From assembly GCA_018060545.1 (NCBI GenBank), contig JAGOVW010000005.1:9270-46874 (forward strand): DNA of 37,605 bases, read 5' to 3'. Below are positions 8,801-15,700 of the stretch, one piece after another. A program made the position numbers and the translations under genes. The stretch comes from Minisyncoccota bacterium (GTDB taxonomy: Bacteria; Patescibacteriota; Minisyncoccia; Phycocordibacterales; UBA2100). The notes beneath the pieces were generated by a model that was not told the origin of the DNA, did no database searches, and saw nothing but the letters and a program-made list of their open reading frames with translations. Within the stretch, counting starts at the first letter, position 1, and each line of letters starts with the position of its first letter.

Positions 8801-8981
8801 TCTTACACGCCTTATAGAAATCAATAGCTCCATACAAAGCCCCTGCATCAGTGAGCGCGAGGGCTTGCTGCCCATCTTTTTTTGCAGCCGCTACTAGGTC
8901 ATCGATCTGCGGGAGTGCTTGCAAGAGTGAGTAGTGGGAGTGCACGTGCAGATGAGAAAACGGGGTGTTCGCGCGCGCCAT
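5805..8981 (-). CDS. dnaE: DNA polymerase III alpha subunit
   Basis: Replicative polymerase, 1058 residues, slightly shorter than the E. coli protein. The N-terminal PHP domain begins at FSHLHVHSHYSLLQ and includes ALTDAGALYGAIDFY. The polymerase core carries TRGSAAGSLVSYCCGI, the catalytic aspartates in PDIDMDIADNRRDE, and the third aspartate in LLKFDFLGLKNL. Helix-hairpin-helix and OB-fold regions follow (AGMIETKQEILTKNGDKMAF). The start at 8981 (MARANTPFSHLHVHSH) is preferred over the longer frame to 9089 because it begins at the PHP domain and an extended -10 (TGCTATACT) ends 6 bases before it. A leaderless transcript is therefore likely. The dnaE stop is followed at once by the malic enzyme promoter. 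Confidence 0.96.
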   Translation of the reverse strand: MARANTPFSHLHVHSHYSLLQALPQIDDLVAAAKKDGQQALALTDAGALYGAIDFYKACKKAGIKPIIGVDAYIAPRKRDQKEHNIDDRTSRLVLLVKNETGYKNLVQLVTTSFLEGFYYNPRADRDLLLQHREGLIAILPSFAGEPAQHLKNHDEARADEALSWYRDTFGDDLYMEITKHGEILGHDERMLQLIALAKKRAVPLVAAHDTYYLKQEDSFARELVYKIKTGGAIDRELADKPDDFSFISQKRARELFTDLPEALDNVQKIVDACNLELVLGKAIFPKYPVPEGAHDDDVLRVMAEAGLKARGMENPEAQKRLDYELGIIAKKGYSSYFLVVADLLQYASAQGIFTNTRGSAAGSLVSYCCGITTVDPIAFRMPFERFLNPERPSAPDIDMDIADNRRDELIDYARRKYGEEHVAQLGTFGTMLARAAVRDVARALGHSYNTGDMIAKIIPPPKQGFPVTIEGALKDVPELKEIYNNDPDAREILDLAQKIEGNARHVGVHAAGVIIAPMPVSHIAPIQFDPKGGKTITQYDMYSIVDEYGGVGLLKFDFLGLKNLSVLADSVLRVKGRLQQSVDIVNVELTDTKTYEMLARGETLGVFQMASEGMTKHLVDLKPSTIHDLNAMVALYRPGPMAFIPEYIARKNNPSQVRYLDPRMESILKPTYGILIYQDDVMTMAVELAGYSWGEADKFRKAMGKKIPEEMAAQKERFLTGCIERNMKPAIAKELWEQIETFAAYGFNKAHAASYGNLAYKTAYMKANFPVDYMAALLTADSGDVEKIGEIVAECRHMKIAVLPPDVNESFADFTVVNESTIRFGLKSIKNFGEGISNTIIAERTQGGRFASLGDFLARIKDKNLNKKSLEALIMTGALDHFGERNAMLTNIEKLLEYHKEHMRAPENQVSLFGAVETAAQEFVLPSAAPATQDVRLAWEKDLLGLYVSGHPLDKFKEKLSQQKMNIAQMKEKLAADTQTVMAGMIETKQEILTKNGDKMAFIKLADFSGAIETVLFPRVFKEFSASVVEGTCVAIKGRMSPRNGEQTFVAEIVKKL

Positions 8982-8987
8982 GCACGG

Positions 8988-8993
8988 AGTATA
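8988..8993 (-). promoter_or_regulatory. Extended -10 of dnaE (leaderless start)
   Basis: TGCTATACT on the minus strand; the TATACT ends 6 bases before the ATG at 8981. Confidence 0.7.
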
Positions 8994-9108
8994 GCAAAGG
9001 AGTGTTGCGGTAAGAGGCAGCTGAAATCGGGATAACTCGACCATGCTTGCGCGTTTCTCTAACGCGTGACAGTCTGGGGCAGTTGGCACCTTTTATGGCG
9101 AGGAAAGC

Positions 9109-9360
9109 ATGGCTGGTCCGCACAAAGTAACTCCACTGGAACAACTCACTGCCCAATTGCAACAGCTGGTGACACAGTTTGTCATCCACGGTGGCGCGTC
9201 GCGTGAAGCGACCACTGCCGCAGTTGGCGCGCTTGATGTGACCAAGACGATCATCAGTGATCCGAAATGGATTAAGCAGCTGAAGCAGATGCATCGGGCA
9301 CAAGCCCAACAGGCCACTCAGCAGGCTCGACCAACACGCAGAAACAAAAGACATCCCTAG
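9109..9360 (+). CDS. Small Gln/Ala-rich protein, unknown
   Basis: Eighty-three residues starting MAGPHKVTPLEQLTAQ. The Shine-Dalgarno GAGGA sits about 5 bases before the ATG. The sequence is amphipathic and Gln-rich with a basic tail (RPTRRNKRHP), which suggests a helical, perhaps nucleic-acid-associated protein. There is no Cys, membrane segment or recognised domain. The gene lies divergent from dnaE and is closed by its own terminator before rnhB. Another short frame starting at 9095 overlaps its start and is probably chance. Confidence 0.7.
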   Translation: MAGPHKVTPLEQLTAQLQQLVTQFVIHGGASREATTAAVGALDVTKTIISDPKWIKQLKQMHRAQAQQATQQARPTRRNKRHP

Positions 9361-9371
9361 GGATGCGTGTC

Positions 9372-9396
9372 GAGGCCACCCCATAGGGGTGGCCTC
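9372..9396 (+). terminator. Hairpin terminator after the 83-aa gene
   Basis: Perfect 11-bp stem (GAGGCCACCCC / GGGGTGGCCTC) with a 3-base ATA loop, 12 bases after the stop. It lies immediately upstream of the rnhB -10 box. Confidence 0.85.
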
Positions 9397-9401
9397 TCTG
9401 T

Positions 9402-9407
9402 TATGCT
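9402..9407 (+). promoter_or_regulatory. Extended -10 of rnhB (leaderless start)
   Basis: TGTTATGCT; the TATGCT ends 7 bases before the ATG at 9415. Confidence 0.6.
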
Positions 9408-9414
9408 CTGCAGC

Positions 9415-9981
9415 ATGCACACATGGGTTATCGGCATTGATGAGGTGGGGCGGGGACCTCTTGCAGGGCCTATCGCGGTGGGCGCAGTGGCACTCCCCAT
9501 TGCGCAGAACGAGTGGGTGTACTGGGAGGGACTCAAAGATTCAAAAAAACTGAGCGAGAAGCATCGCGAAGAATGGTACGCACGTATCAAACGCGATGCT
9601 CTCCGTTGCGCTGTGGCACAGGTGAGTGCGGCAATCATAGATGAAAAGGGGATTACCTATGCTGCGCGACTTGCCACACAGCGGGCCATTCAGAGGCTCG
9701 CTATAGAGGCACACGAAGCGCGCGTAATGCTGGATAAAAATCTAAAAGCCCCGGTAGAGTGGGATCAGGAAGAATTTGTGAAAGGGGACGAGCGCTTTCC
9801 AGTGATTGCTCTTGCATCCATTGCGGCGAAGGTAACGCGCGATCGGTACATGTGCCGGCTGCATGCGCAAGACACCCGCTATGGTTTCGACCAGCATAAA
9901 GGGTACGGCACCAAGATGCACTACGCTGCGCTGCGGGAATTTGGGCCCACAGAAATCCACAGAAAGAGCTTTCTGGGTTGA
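9415..9981 (+). CDS. rnhB: Ribonuclease HII
   Basis: Removes RNA from RNA-DNA hybrids, including primers and misincorporated ribonucleotides. The 188-residue protein starts MHTWVIGIDEVGRGPLAG, with the DE and GRG residues of the RNase HII active site at once visible. SKKLSEKHRE, the SIAAKVTRDRYM block and the C-terminal HKGYGTKMHYAAL with HRKSFLG are family hallmarks. The longer frame from 9367 would start inside the preceding terminator, so 9415 is chosen. A -10 box 7 bases upstream predicts a leaderless mRNA. A TTGACA overlaps the stop codon and may belong to the next gene. Confidence 0.96.
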   Translation: MHTWVIGIDEVGRGPLAGPIAVGAVALPIAQNEWVYWEGLKDSKKLSEKHREEWYARIKRDALRCAVAQVSAAIIDEKGITYAARLATQRAIQRLAIEAHEARVMLDKNLKAPVEWDQEEFVKGDERFPVIALASIAAKVTRDRYMCRLHAQDTRYGFDQHKGYGTKMHYAALREFGPTEIHRKSFLG

Positions 9982-10049
9982 CACATCAGCATATACATGA
10001 AAAATAGCCGAGGAGGTTGTGGTTCCTTCAGTTCCAACTAGGAGTGTTC

Positions 10050-10262
10050 ATGACACCGAATCGTTGTCTTACGCCCGCAGACGTGCTGCGCATCAATCAG
10101 CATGCTCAGGCATTTCGCCATGCGAATAATCCCGACTGTAAGGATTGCGCACGAGCAAGCCCGAATGGGGGAGCGTGCGGTATGCGCTCTTGCATCGGCT
10201 TCAAGCCTCGCGGCTCGCATTTGAGTGTGGTGCGGACATCTCCGCCTAGCCAGAAGAGCTGA
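10050..10262 (+). CDS. Small Cys-rich protein, unknown (possible metal binder)
   Basis: Seventy residues starting MTPNRCLTPADVLRINQHAQ. GGAG lies 6 bases before the ATG and fixes the start over the longer frame at 10017. Five cysteines are present, four of them clustered as CKDC and CGMRSC (CxxC, then CxxxxC), which could bind zinc or an Fe-S cluster. The tail is Ser/Pro/Arg-rich. The gene lies alone between rnhB and rpmF, with a TTGACA at 9979-9984 as a possible -35 and a strong terminator behind it. No family is recognised. Confidence 0.7.
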   Translation: MTPNRCLTPADVLRINQHAQAFRHANNPDCKDCARASPNGGACGMRSCIGFKPRGSHLSVVRTSPPSQKS

Positions 10263-10293
10263 GACGGCGACATAGCCCTCTGATGGGTACCAG

Positions 10294-10318
10294 GGACCCC
10301 GGCCACGTGCCGGGGTCC
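10294..10318 (+). terminator. Hairpin terminator after the Cys-rich gene
   Basis: Perfect 10-bp stem (GGACCCCGGC / GCCGGGGTCC) with a 5-base loop, followed by TCTCTTT. Confidence 0.85.
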
Positions 10319-10367
10319 TCTCTTTATGCGGGCTACTGCCGATGGTCTATAAGGAATATTCCGGCTT

Positions 10368-10410
10368 GCCCAGGCACCCTTCGCAGCTTTGCCGAGAAGG
10401 GTGCCTGGGC
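10368..10410 (+). terminator. Second long hairpin upstream of rpmF
   Basis: Perfect 15-bp inverted repeat (GCCCAGGCACCCTTC and its complement) with a 13-base loop. It sits 24 bases before the rpmF -10 box and 50 bases after the previous terminator. No clear U-tract follows. It may be an insulator, a backup terminator or a regulator of rpmF. Confidence 0.5.
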
Positions 10411-10433
10411 TTGCACGTGTCCATGGCTTTTGG

Positions 10434-10439
10434 TATAGT
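10434..10439 (+). promoter_or_regulatory. Extended -10 of rpmF (leaderless start)
   Basis: TGGTATAGT; the TATAGT ends 8 bases before the ATG at 10448. Confidence 0.65.
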
Positions 10440-10447
10440 CTCCGCCT

Positions 10448-10750
10448 ATGGTAGTCCGCATGCGCGCAACCCGATCACACCGAGACAATCGGCGTTCTCA
10501 CCATGCACTGACGGGCCCCCGCCTCTCAAACTGTGAATGTGGTGCGAAGCACATGCGCCACCGTGCATGCCAGAGCTGTGGTAAGTACCGTGGGAAGCAG
10601 GTGGTAGATGTGGTAGCCCGCACCGAGCGCAATCAGGCGCGCGCAAAGCGCAAGGAGCTCAACCTCCGTGAGTCTGGTATGAATACTGCACCAGCTGAGG
10701 ATGTTACTGCAGAGGAGAAGACTACGAAAGCTGCTAAGGCGGCCAAATAG
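10448..10750 (+). CDS. rpmF: Ribosomal protein bL32 with C-terminal extension
   Basis: Large-subunit protein. The basic start MVVRMRATRSHRDNRRSHHA and the following LTGPRLSN match bL32 closely, as does the zinc-ribbon region CECGAKHMRHRACQSCG with KYRGKQVVDV after it. Two oddities: the first zinc knuckle is CxC where the family has CxxC, a one-residue deletion. The protein is also 100 residues long against about 57-60 usually, with an Arg/Glu/Lys/Ala-rich tail after residue 60. The -10 box lies 8 bases upstream, so the mRNA should be nearly leaderless. It is followed by nusB and rnc on the same strand. Confidence 0.93.
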   Translation: MVVRMRATRSHRDNRRSHHALTGPRLSNCECGAKHMRHRACQSCGKYRGKQVVDVVARTERNQARAKRKELNLRESGMNTAPAEDVTAEEKTTKAAKAAK

Positions 10751-10800
10751 TTTCTCCACAGGTCTGCTGAATTGCCGTACTCTTGTGCGGTTTTTTTCGT

Positions 10801-10806
10801 TACAAT
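10801..10806 (+). promoter_or_regulatory. -10 box of nusB-Nudix (leaderless start)
   Basis: TACAAT ending 7 bases before the ATG at 10814. Confidence 0.6.
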
Positions 10807-10813
10807 GCCACCT

Positions 10814-11728
10814 ATGGCTAATAGGCGGTTGTCCCGCTCGATTGTTCTTCAAACCCTCTTTGAATGGGACTCCGCTGAGTACACCATGGAAATGAATACG
10901 CTCTTCGAGCGCCTTGCATCCTACCGCGATGAATTCGGCGCCACTCCTTCTGACGAACCATTTATGAAAGATCTTTTGCGCATGGTGGTAGCCAAGCGTT
11001 CGGAATTGGATGAGGTTATTACCCAGGCGGCACCTGAGTGGCCAATCGAAAAAATCTCACGCATTGATCGAAATATCCTGCGCATAGGACTCGCAGAACT
11101 TTTGTACGCAGACCGTGGGCAGGTGCCAGCAAAAGTAGCTATCAATGAATCCATCGAACTCGCAAAGACATTTGGCAGTGATTCATCCAGTAAGTTCGTA
11201 AACGGTGTGTTGGGTGCGGTGTATGTGGAATTGGGTGAGCCAGGCAAAGATGATGCACCAAAACGCAAGGAGAAAGTCCCGCGCGAAAAGATGCCGATTG
11301 AAGAGCTGATTGGGGCTGTGGTGTACGCGCGTGAAGGCGATGATGTGTTCCTGGCACTCGTTCACGACATTTTCGGTCACTGGACGCTTTCAAAGGGGCG
11401 CCTGAAGCCAGAGGAGCAGCACCATGATGGCGTAAAGCGCAAAGTACTCGAAGAGATGGGAATTGAAGTAGAGACCATTCACGACGAGGTGCTGGGCGAA
11501 AACGAATATATTGCTAACGATTCAGCTATTCCTGGAGGCAAGAAGCGTCGCCACGCAACCTACTTCCTTGCCTCTGCACCCTTTGCCGAACTCACACTGA
11601 AGCGCGAAGGGGGGCTCGACGATGCGCAATGGTTTCCACTGGCTGCAGTGGGGGATTTGAACTTCTACGACGACATCTTGCCGGTGGTAACCCGTGCCAT
11701 CAATATCTTGGCCCAGCGAGCTAAATAA
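10814..11728 (+). CDS. nusB: NusB antitermination domain fused to a Nudix hydrolase domain
   Basis: Residues 1-141 are a NusB domain, the RNA-binding antitermination factor (MANRRLSRSIVLQTLFEWD; IDRNILRIGLAELLY; KVAINESIELAKTFG; SSKFVNGVLGAVY). A charged linker (about 142-160) leads to a Nudix domain (161-304). Its Nudix box is G195-x5-E201-x7-R209-K210-V-L-E213-E214-M-G216-I, matching GX5EX7REUXEEXGU except that the first Glu of REU is Lys; the two metal-binding Glu are kept. The Nudix substrate cannot be deduced. The ATG at 10814 is chosen because it begins at the NusB motif and has a -10 box 7 bases upstream. The stop lies 6 bases before the first possible rnc start, so the two genes are probably co-expressed. 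Confidence 0.9.
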   Translation: MANRRLSRSIVLQTLFEWDSAEYTMEMNTLFERLASYRDEFGATPSDEPFMKDLLRMVVAKRSELDEVITQAAPEWPIEKISRIDRNILRIGLAELLYADRGQVPAKVAINESIELAKTFGSDSSSKFVNGVLGAVYVELGEPGKDDAPKRKEKVPREKMPIEELIGAVVYAREGDDVFLALVHDIFGHWTLSKGRLKPEEQHHDGVKRKVLEEMGIEVETIHDEVLGENEYIANDSAIPGGKKRRHATYFLASAPFAELTLKREGGLDDAQWFPLAAVGDLNFYDDILPVVTRAINILAQRAK

Positions 11729-11743
11729 GATAGCATGGCGGAC

Positions 11744-12436
11744 ATGGCATTCGATTTCTCATCTTTTGAAAAGCGCGTCGGATTCACTTTTGGCAAAAAG
11801 CATCTGCTGATGCAGGCGTTCACCCACCGTTCCTACCTGAATGAACATAAAGGACCTGACATTGAACACAACGAGCGACTGGAGTTTTTGGGTGACGCGG
11901 TACTCGAATTAGTGGTGACCGATTTTCTGTACAAGAAGTATCCTGAAAAAACTGAAGGGGACTTGACCGCCTACCGGGCTGCCTTGGTTAATACAAACAG
12001 TATTTCGGATGCAGCAGCGAAGCTGGGTATGAACGACCATCTTTTGCTTTCGAAAGGTGAGGCAAAAGACACAGGGCGTGCTCGGCAATACATCCTCGCC
12101 AATACATACGAGGCATTCATTGGTGCGCTGTACCTCGATCAAGGCTACGACGCAGCACATGAATTTATTGCGAACTCGCTTTTTGCAAAGACCGATGAGG
12201 TGGTTGCGATGCGGCTCTGGCAGGATGCAAAGAGTAAGTTCCAGGAGCTTGCCCAAGAGCGCGAAAACGAAACACCGCTCTACAAGCTGGTGGCGGAAAG
12301 CGGCCCTGATCACGATAAGAAATTCATTTCCGGCGTCTTCCTGCGCGATAAGGAAATCGGCCGTGGCGATGGCAAATCGAAACAGGAAGCCGAACAGGCT
12401 GCTGCAGAGAATGCGCTGATGAAGAAGGGGTGGTAG
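11744..12436 (+). CDS. rnc: Ribonuclease III
   Basis: Double-stranded RNA endonuclease for rRNA and mRNA processing. The protein is 230 residues from MAFDFSSFEKRVGFTF. The catalytic domain shows the signature NERLEFLGDAVLEL, the ALVNT segment and the second acidic cluster in NTYEAFIGALYLD. A C-terminal double-stranded-RNA-binding domain (about 155-230) includes KFQELAQERENETPLY and GDGKSKQEAEQAAAENAL. An upstream in-frame ATG at 11735 is an alternative start; 11744 fits the family and has a weak -10-like TAGCAT 7 bases before it. The gene directly follows nusB. Confidence 0.95.
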   Translation: MAFDFSSFEKRVGFTFGKKHLLMQAFTHRSYLNEHKGPDIEHNERLEFLGDAVLELVVTDFLYKKYPEKTEGDLTAYRAALVNTNSISDAAAKLGMNDHLLLSKGEAKDTGRARQYILANTYEAFIGALYLDQGYDAAHEFIANSLFAKTDEVVAMRLWQDAKSKFQELAQERENETPLYKLVAESGPDHDKKFISGVFLRDKEIGRGDGKSKQEAEQAAAENALMKKGW

Positions 12437-12503
12437 TTGCGCGTCCGAGGAATGTGGCGCACACTGCCTCCAGCGTGCCCACACCCCGGAAAGGAGGTCG
12501 ACT

Positions 12504-12707
12504 ATGAGTACCGATCAAGGAGAAAATCGTACGTCAAACATAAAGGTATTCAAGTTGTGCCTCGCGTTGCAGGCATGTATCTGGGTCGGAATCTTCCTGG
12601 CCGGTAGTTTCGGATTCGTGCATGCGCAGAAGGTGCTCTATTTTGCCACGATCTGGACTACTGTGTTGATGGTTGGAGTGGGCATACACATCCTCGAGCG
12701 CACATAA
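12504..12707 (+). CDS. Small two-helix membrane protein, unknown
   Basis: Sixty-seven residues starting MSTDQGENRTSNIKVF. AAAGGAGGT lies 6 bases before the ATG, one of the strongest ribosome-binding sites in the window. Two hydrophobic helices are visible (about 17-39 and 43-62) joined by a short loop with His-Ala-Gln-Lys; both ends are polar. A weak promoter (TTGCGC, 17 bases, CACACT) overlaps the rnc stop. Its own terminator separates it from the convergent operon that follows. No family is recognised. Confidence 0.78.
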   Translation: MSTDQGENRTSNIKVFKLCLALQACIWVGIFLAGSFGFVHAQKVLYFATIWTTVLMVGVGIHILERT

Positions 12708-12725
12708 CGTATGTCGCTAACCAGA

Positions 12726-12747
12726 AGTGCCTCCCCGTGGAGGCACT
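12726..12747. terminator. Terminator between convergent genes
   Basis: Perfect 9-bp stem (AGTGCCTCC / GGAGGCACT) with a 4-base loop, 18 bases after the small membrane gene and 25 bases before the minus-strand operon end. Both transcripts could use it. Confidence 0.75.
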
Positions 12748-12772
12748 CACATTTATGGTGCTGTTCTGGGGC

Positions 12773-15700
12773 CTACACTTTTCGCAGAGGTACTTCTTCC
12801 ACGGTACCGCTCACGTCAGCGACGATAAATATCTCGCGCACAACATCGAATGTAACTGAGGTCGCGTTCGCGTATCGTTTGTTTACCTCAGAAAAGACTT
12901 CCTGAACCTTGCGTTGCCATACACCTGCAAGCTGAACACTGTCGGGCTGTTCGAACACCTTTCTCTGAATCGAATTTAGCGGGGTGCCGGCATCAATGAT
13001 GGGGAGTAGTTGCTCTTGCACACGGGCAATACTGCTACGGGTAAGAATCTGCTGAATGATCCCCATTGTGCCTGCGTCTACAGAAGCAAGGTCAACTATT
13101 GGCGATCCGGTGATGGACAATTGTGCAACGAGAGATTCGGTGGTTTGGAGGTATGCGTCACGCAAGGACAGTAGTTTCATTTTCTCTATCTGCTTGCTGC
13201 CTGGAGCTAATTCAGCTTCGAATGCTGCGATGATTGCTTCGTCGGAGTTGAGGATGGTATTTGGTACGCCCCCACTGAACCAAATCGTTAGGTCGGGGCG
13301 GCCAGGACGAGAAACCTCAGCAGCGACCGTGAGTCCAGGGAGTCGTGGGTTGTAGCGGTATTCGACATCGATGGTGGCTCCACCAAGCTCTTCACTCATA
13401 GATTCGCGAAGGGCTCGTTCGATGACCGGCGCTCGCTGCTTGAGTCCCGTGATCAATTTTTGATACTCCTCGGCTACGGCGGTTAGATCAGCACCCTGCA
13501 GTTCGTTAGTGAGTTCGCGTGCTTGAATAGACGCTTCGAGATTTTGAACTTGATCAGATGAGTAGGTGATGGCTGTGTCGCGGGGAACTCGCTTGCCAGG
13601 CTCCTGCGAGATTTGTAGAAGGGCAGCGTGCTGAATCTCAATCAGGCTATCTATATTCATGAGTTCTTGTAGGTGGATGATGTCTGCAGGCTGTATTGAT
13701 GTGGGTTCTTTATCGAGGAGGCCTGCTTCGATCACCGGGCGTAGTTGCAACAGAGCTTCGCGGCGTGCATACAATTCCTGAACATGGCCTTCGCGTGCTC
13801 GGATTTCTTCCTGTCGGAATTTTGCGTCAAGCGATCGATACCACCGCACGATATTTTCGCGTGCTGCAGGTGTCGATGTGGTTGTGCCAAGCTGCGTAAT
13901 AAAGGCTTGGAGTTTCGCGAGTTCCTCGCTTCGGCCACCATCAACACTCTGCAGTAACTTCTTAACCCCTTCTATTCGATCTTCCTTATACGTGGCGATG
14001 AACTCATTGAGGGTGCGTGCATAGAGGTCGCGGAGCGCTCTGTTGCCAATGTGATGCTGGCGATTGATAAATGCCTGTCCTGCGGGGGTGGTGTGCATCG
14101 GGGGTTGCATCCCTGCGAGTACAGCGGTGCGCAGTTGCCTCTGAAGTATTGCGGTTAAGGTAACGTCGTCACGGTCGTCGTGCTGCAAATCTACCCCACT
14201 CTCTTTTGCCAGTGAAGCAAAAACCCCCGTCTCTCGCTCACGCATGAGACGCACCATGTCTTCCGCGATTTCTGTTTCCACAGTGAAGAGTCCACGCTTC
14301 TCATCCTTCTCGAGTGGTTGTTCTTCCACCCACGACCTCTTAAGTTTCTTCGCGGTGACGGTTGCCAGAGCGGACCCTGCGAGCAGGGTAAGAATAAATG
14401 CAACTAAGAGTCCTAGAGCTTTGTTCTGTCCTTCTGGGGTACTGGTGTCAATGCTGATGCCGTTCTGTTTCAAACTTTGTCCAATGTATCCCCAAATAGG
14501 ACTGTCTGCGGCCGGAATCGCGACGTAATCCCAAACAGTCTTGTCGACGATGGTTGCATACGGACTGCGATCGATACCGAGTTTTGCGACTCGTTCTGGG
14601 GTCAGCGTAAAGATGGTTGACGGAATATCCATGCGAACATCAACGCCGACTTGCTGGTGGACTTCGTCTAGGTAGCGGCTCAGTGTGGCGCTGACGGTAA
14701 CCTGCTGTAGCTGCCGAGCGAGCGCCATGAGTGTCTCGTCTCGGAACTTGCTTTCCGATTTAAACAGCGCCCGCGTGCCACTCGAGTTGTGAAGCACATC
14801 TTCCCACGGGACGTCCTTGGTGAAGATTTCTTTCACGGAAAGCTTTCGTTCACCAACAAATTCTCCCACGTTTGCGGCAAGTTTTTTTGCAACCGAGGGT
14901 GCAGCAGCAACGCCACCAAAGATATTTTCCAATATGCCACTCTCTTCAAGTGCCTTACTTTCGCGCAGTAGCGCATCGAGTGCGGCGAATGTTTTGAGTG
15001 GGTCGACTTTGTCGATTTCAGAGGTAAGTTTTTTCAAGAGCTGTTCCGCGCCGTCCCCTGGCTCTAGGCCGTAGCGTGCATTTATTGCGCTGAGCCTTGT
15101 TTCGATGTCTTCAGGAGCGGGTGCCGCATCTGGGGCGGCTGCTGTAGGTCCCTTTCGTTGCTGCTCTAGCTTCTGGAGCGCGAGTTTTGCCGTTGCAATT
15201 TTTTGACGTGCCGTAGCCTGTTTCTGGCGGTTGGTACCCGCTGCGGCCAGTTCGCTTTCTGCAGCGGCAAGTGCTTGGCGAGCAGGTGCGAGGCGAGGGT
15301 CTTCTGCGGCAGCAGGAGGCGTGGCTGCTTCAGTCCGTGTTGGTGCCGGTGTTGCACCCGTAGGGCGTTGTGGTGCGGATGGTGCTGCCTGCTTGGTGAA
15401 TTCTACATACTTCCTGTCAGCTTCTTGGGTTCGTCCTTCAAGTACTCGACTGGCGCCCCATGATCGCCTGCCAAATCCTTGGAGCACTGCATTTAATGCT
15501 TGCTCCTTCTTCCTATCTATTGCTGGCTTTATGGTGGTAAACAGGCTTCGTGCCTGGTCAATAGTCTGCTTGATCGCGTCTCGTTCTGGGGAGTATGCGG
15601 CTTTCATTTTCCCTCCGATTTCTCCACCAACACCCGCGTCCACCGTTCCGCGAACGGCATTTCCAAAGATGAGGGGGGTAGCAACGGCAAGTGCCGCGAC

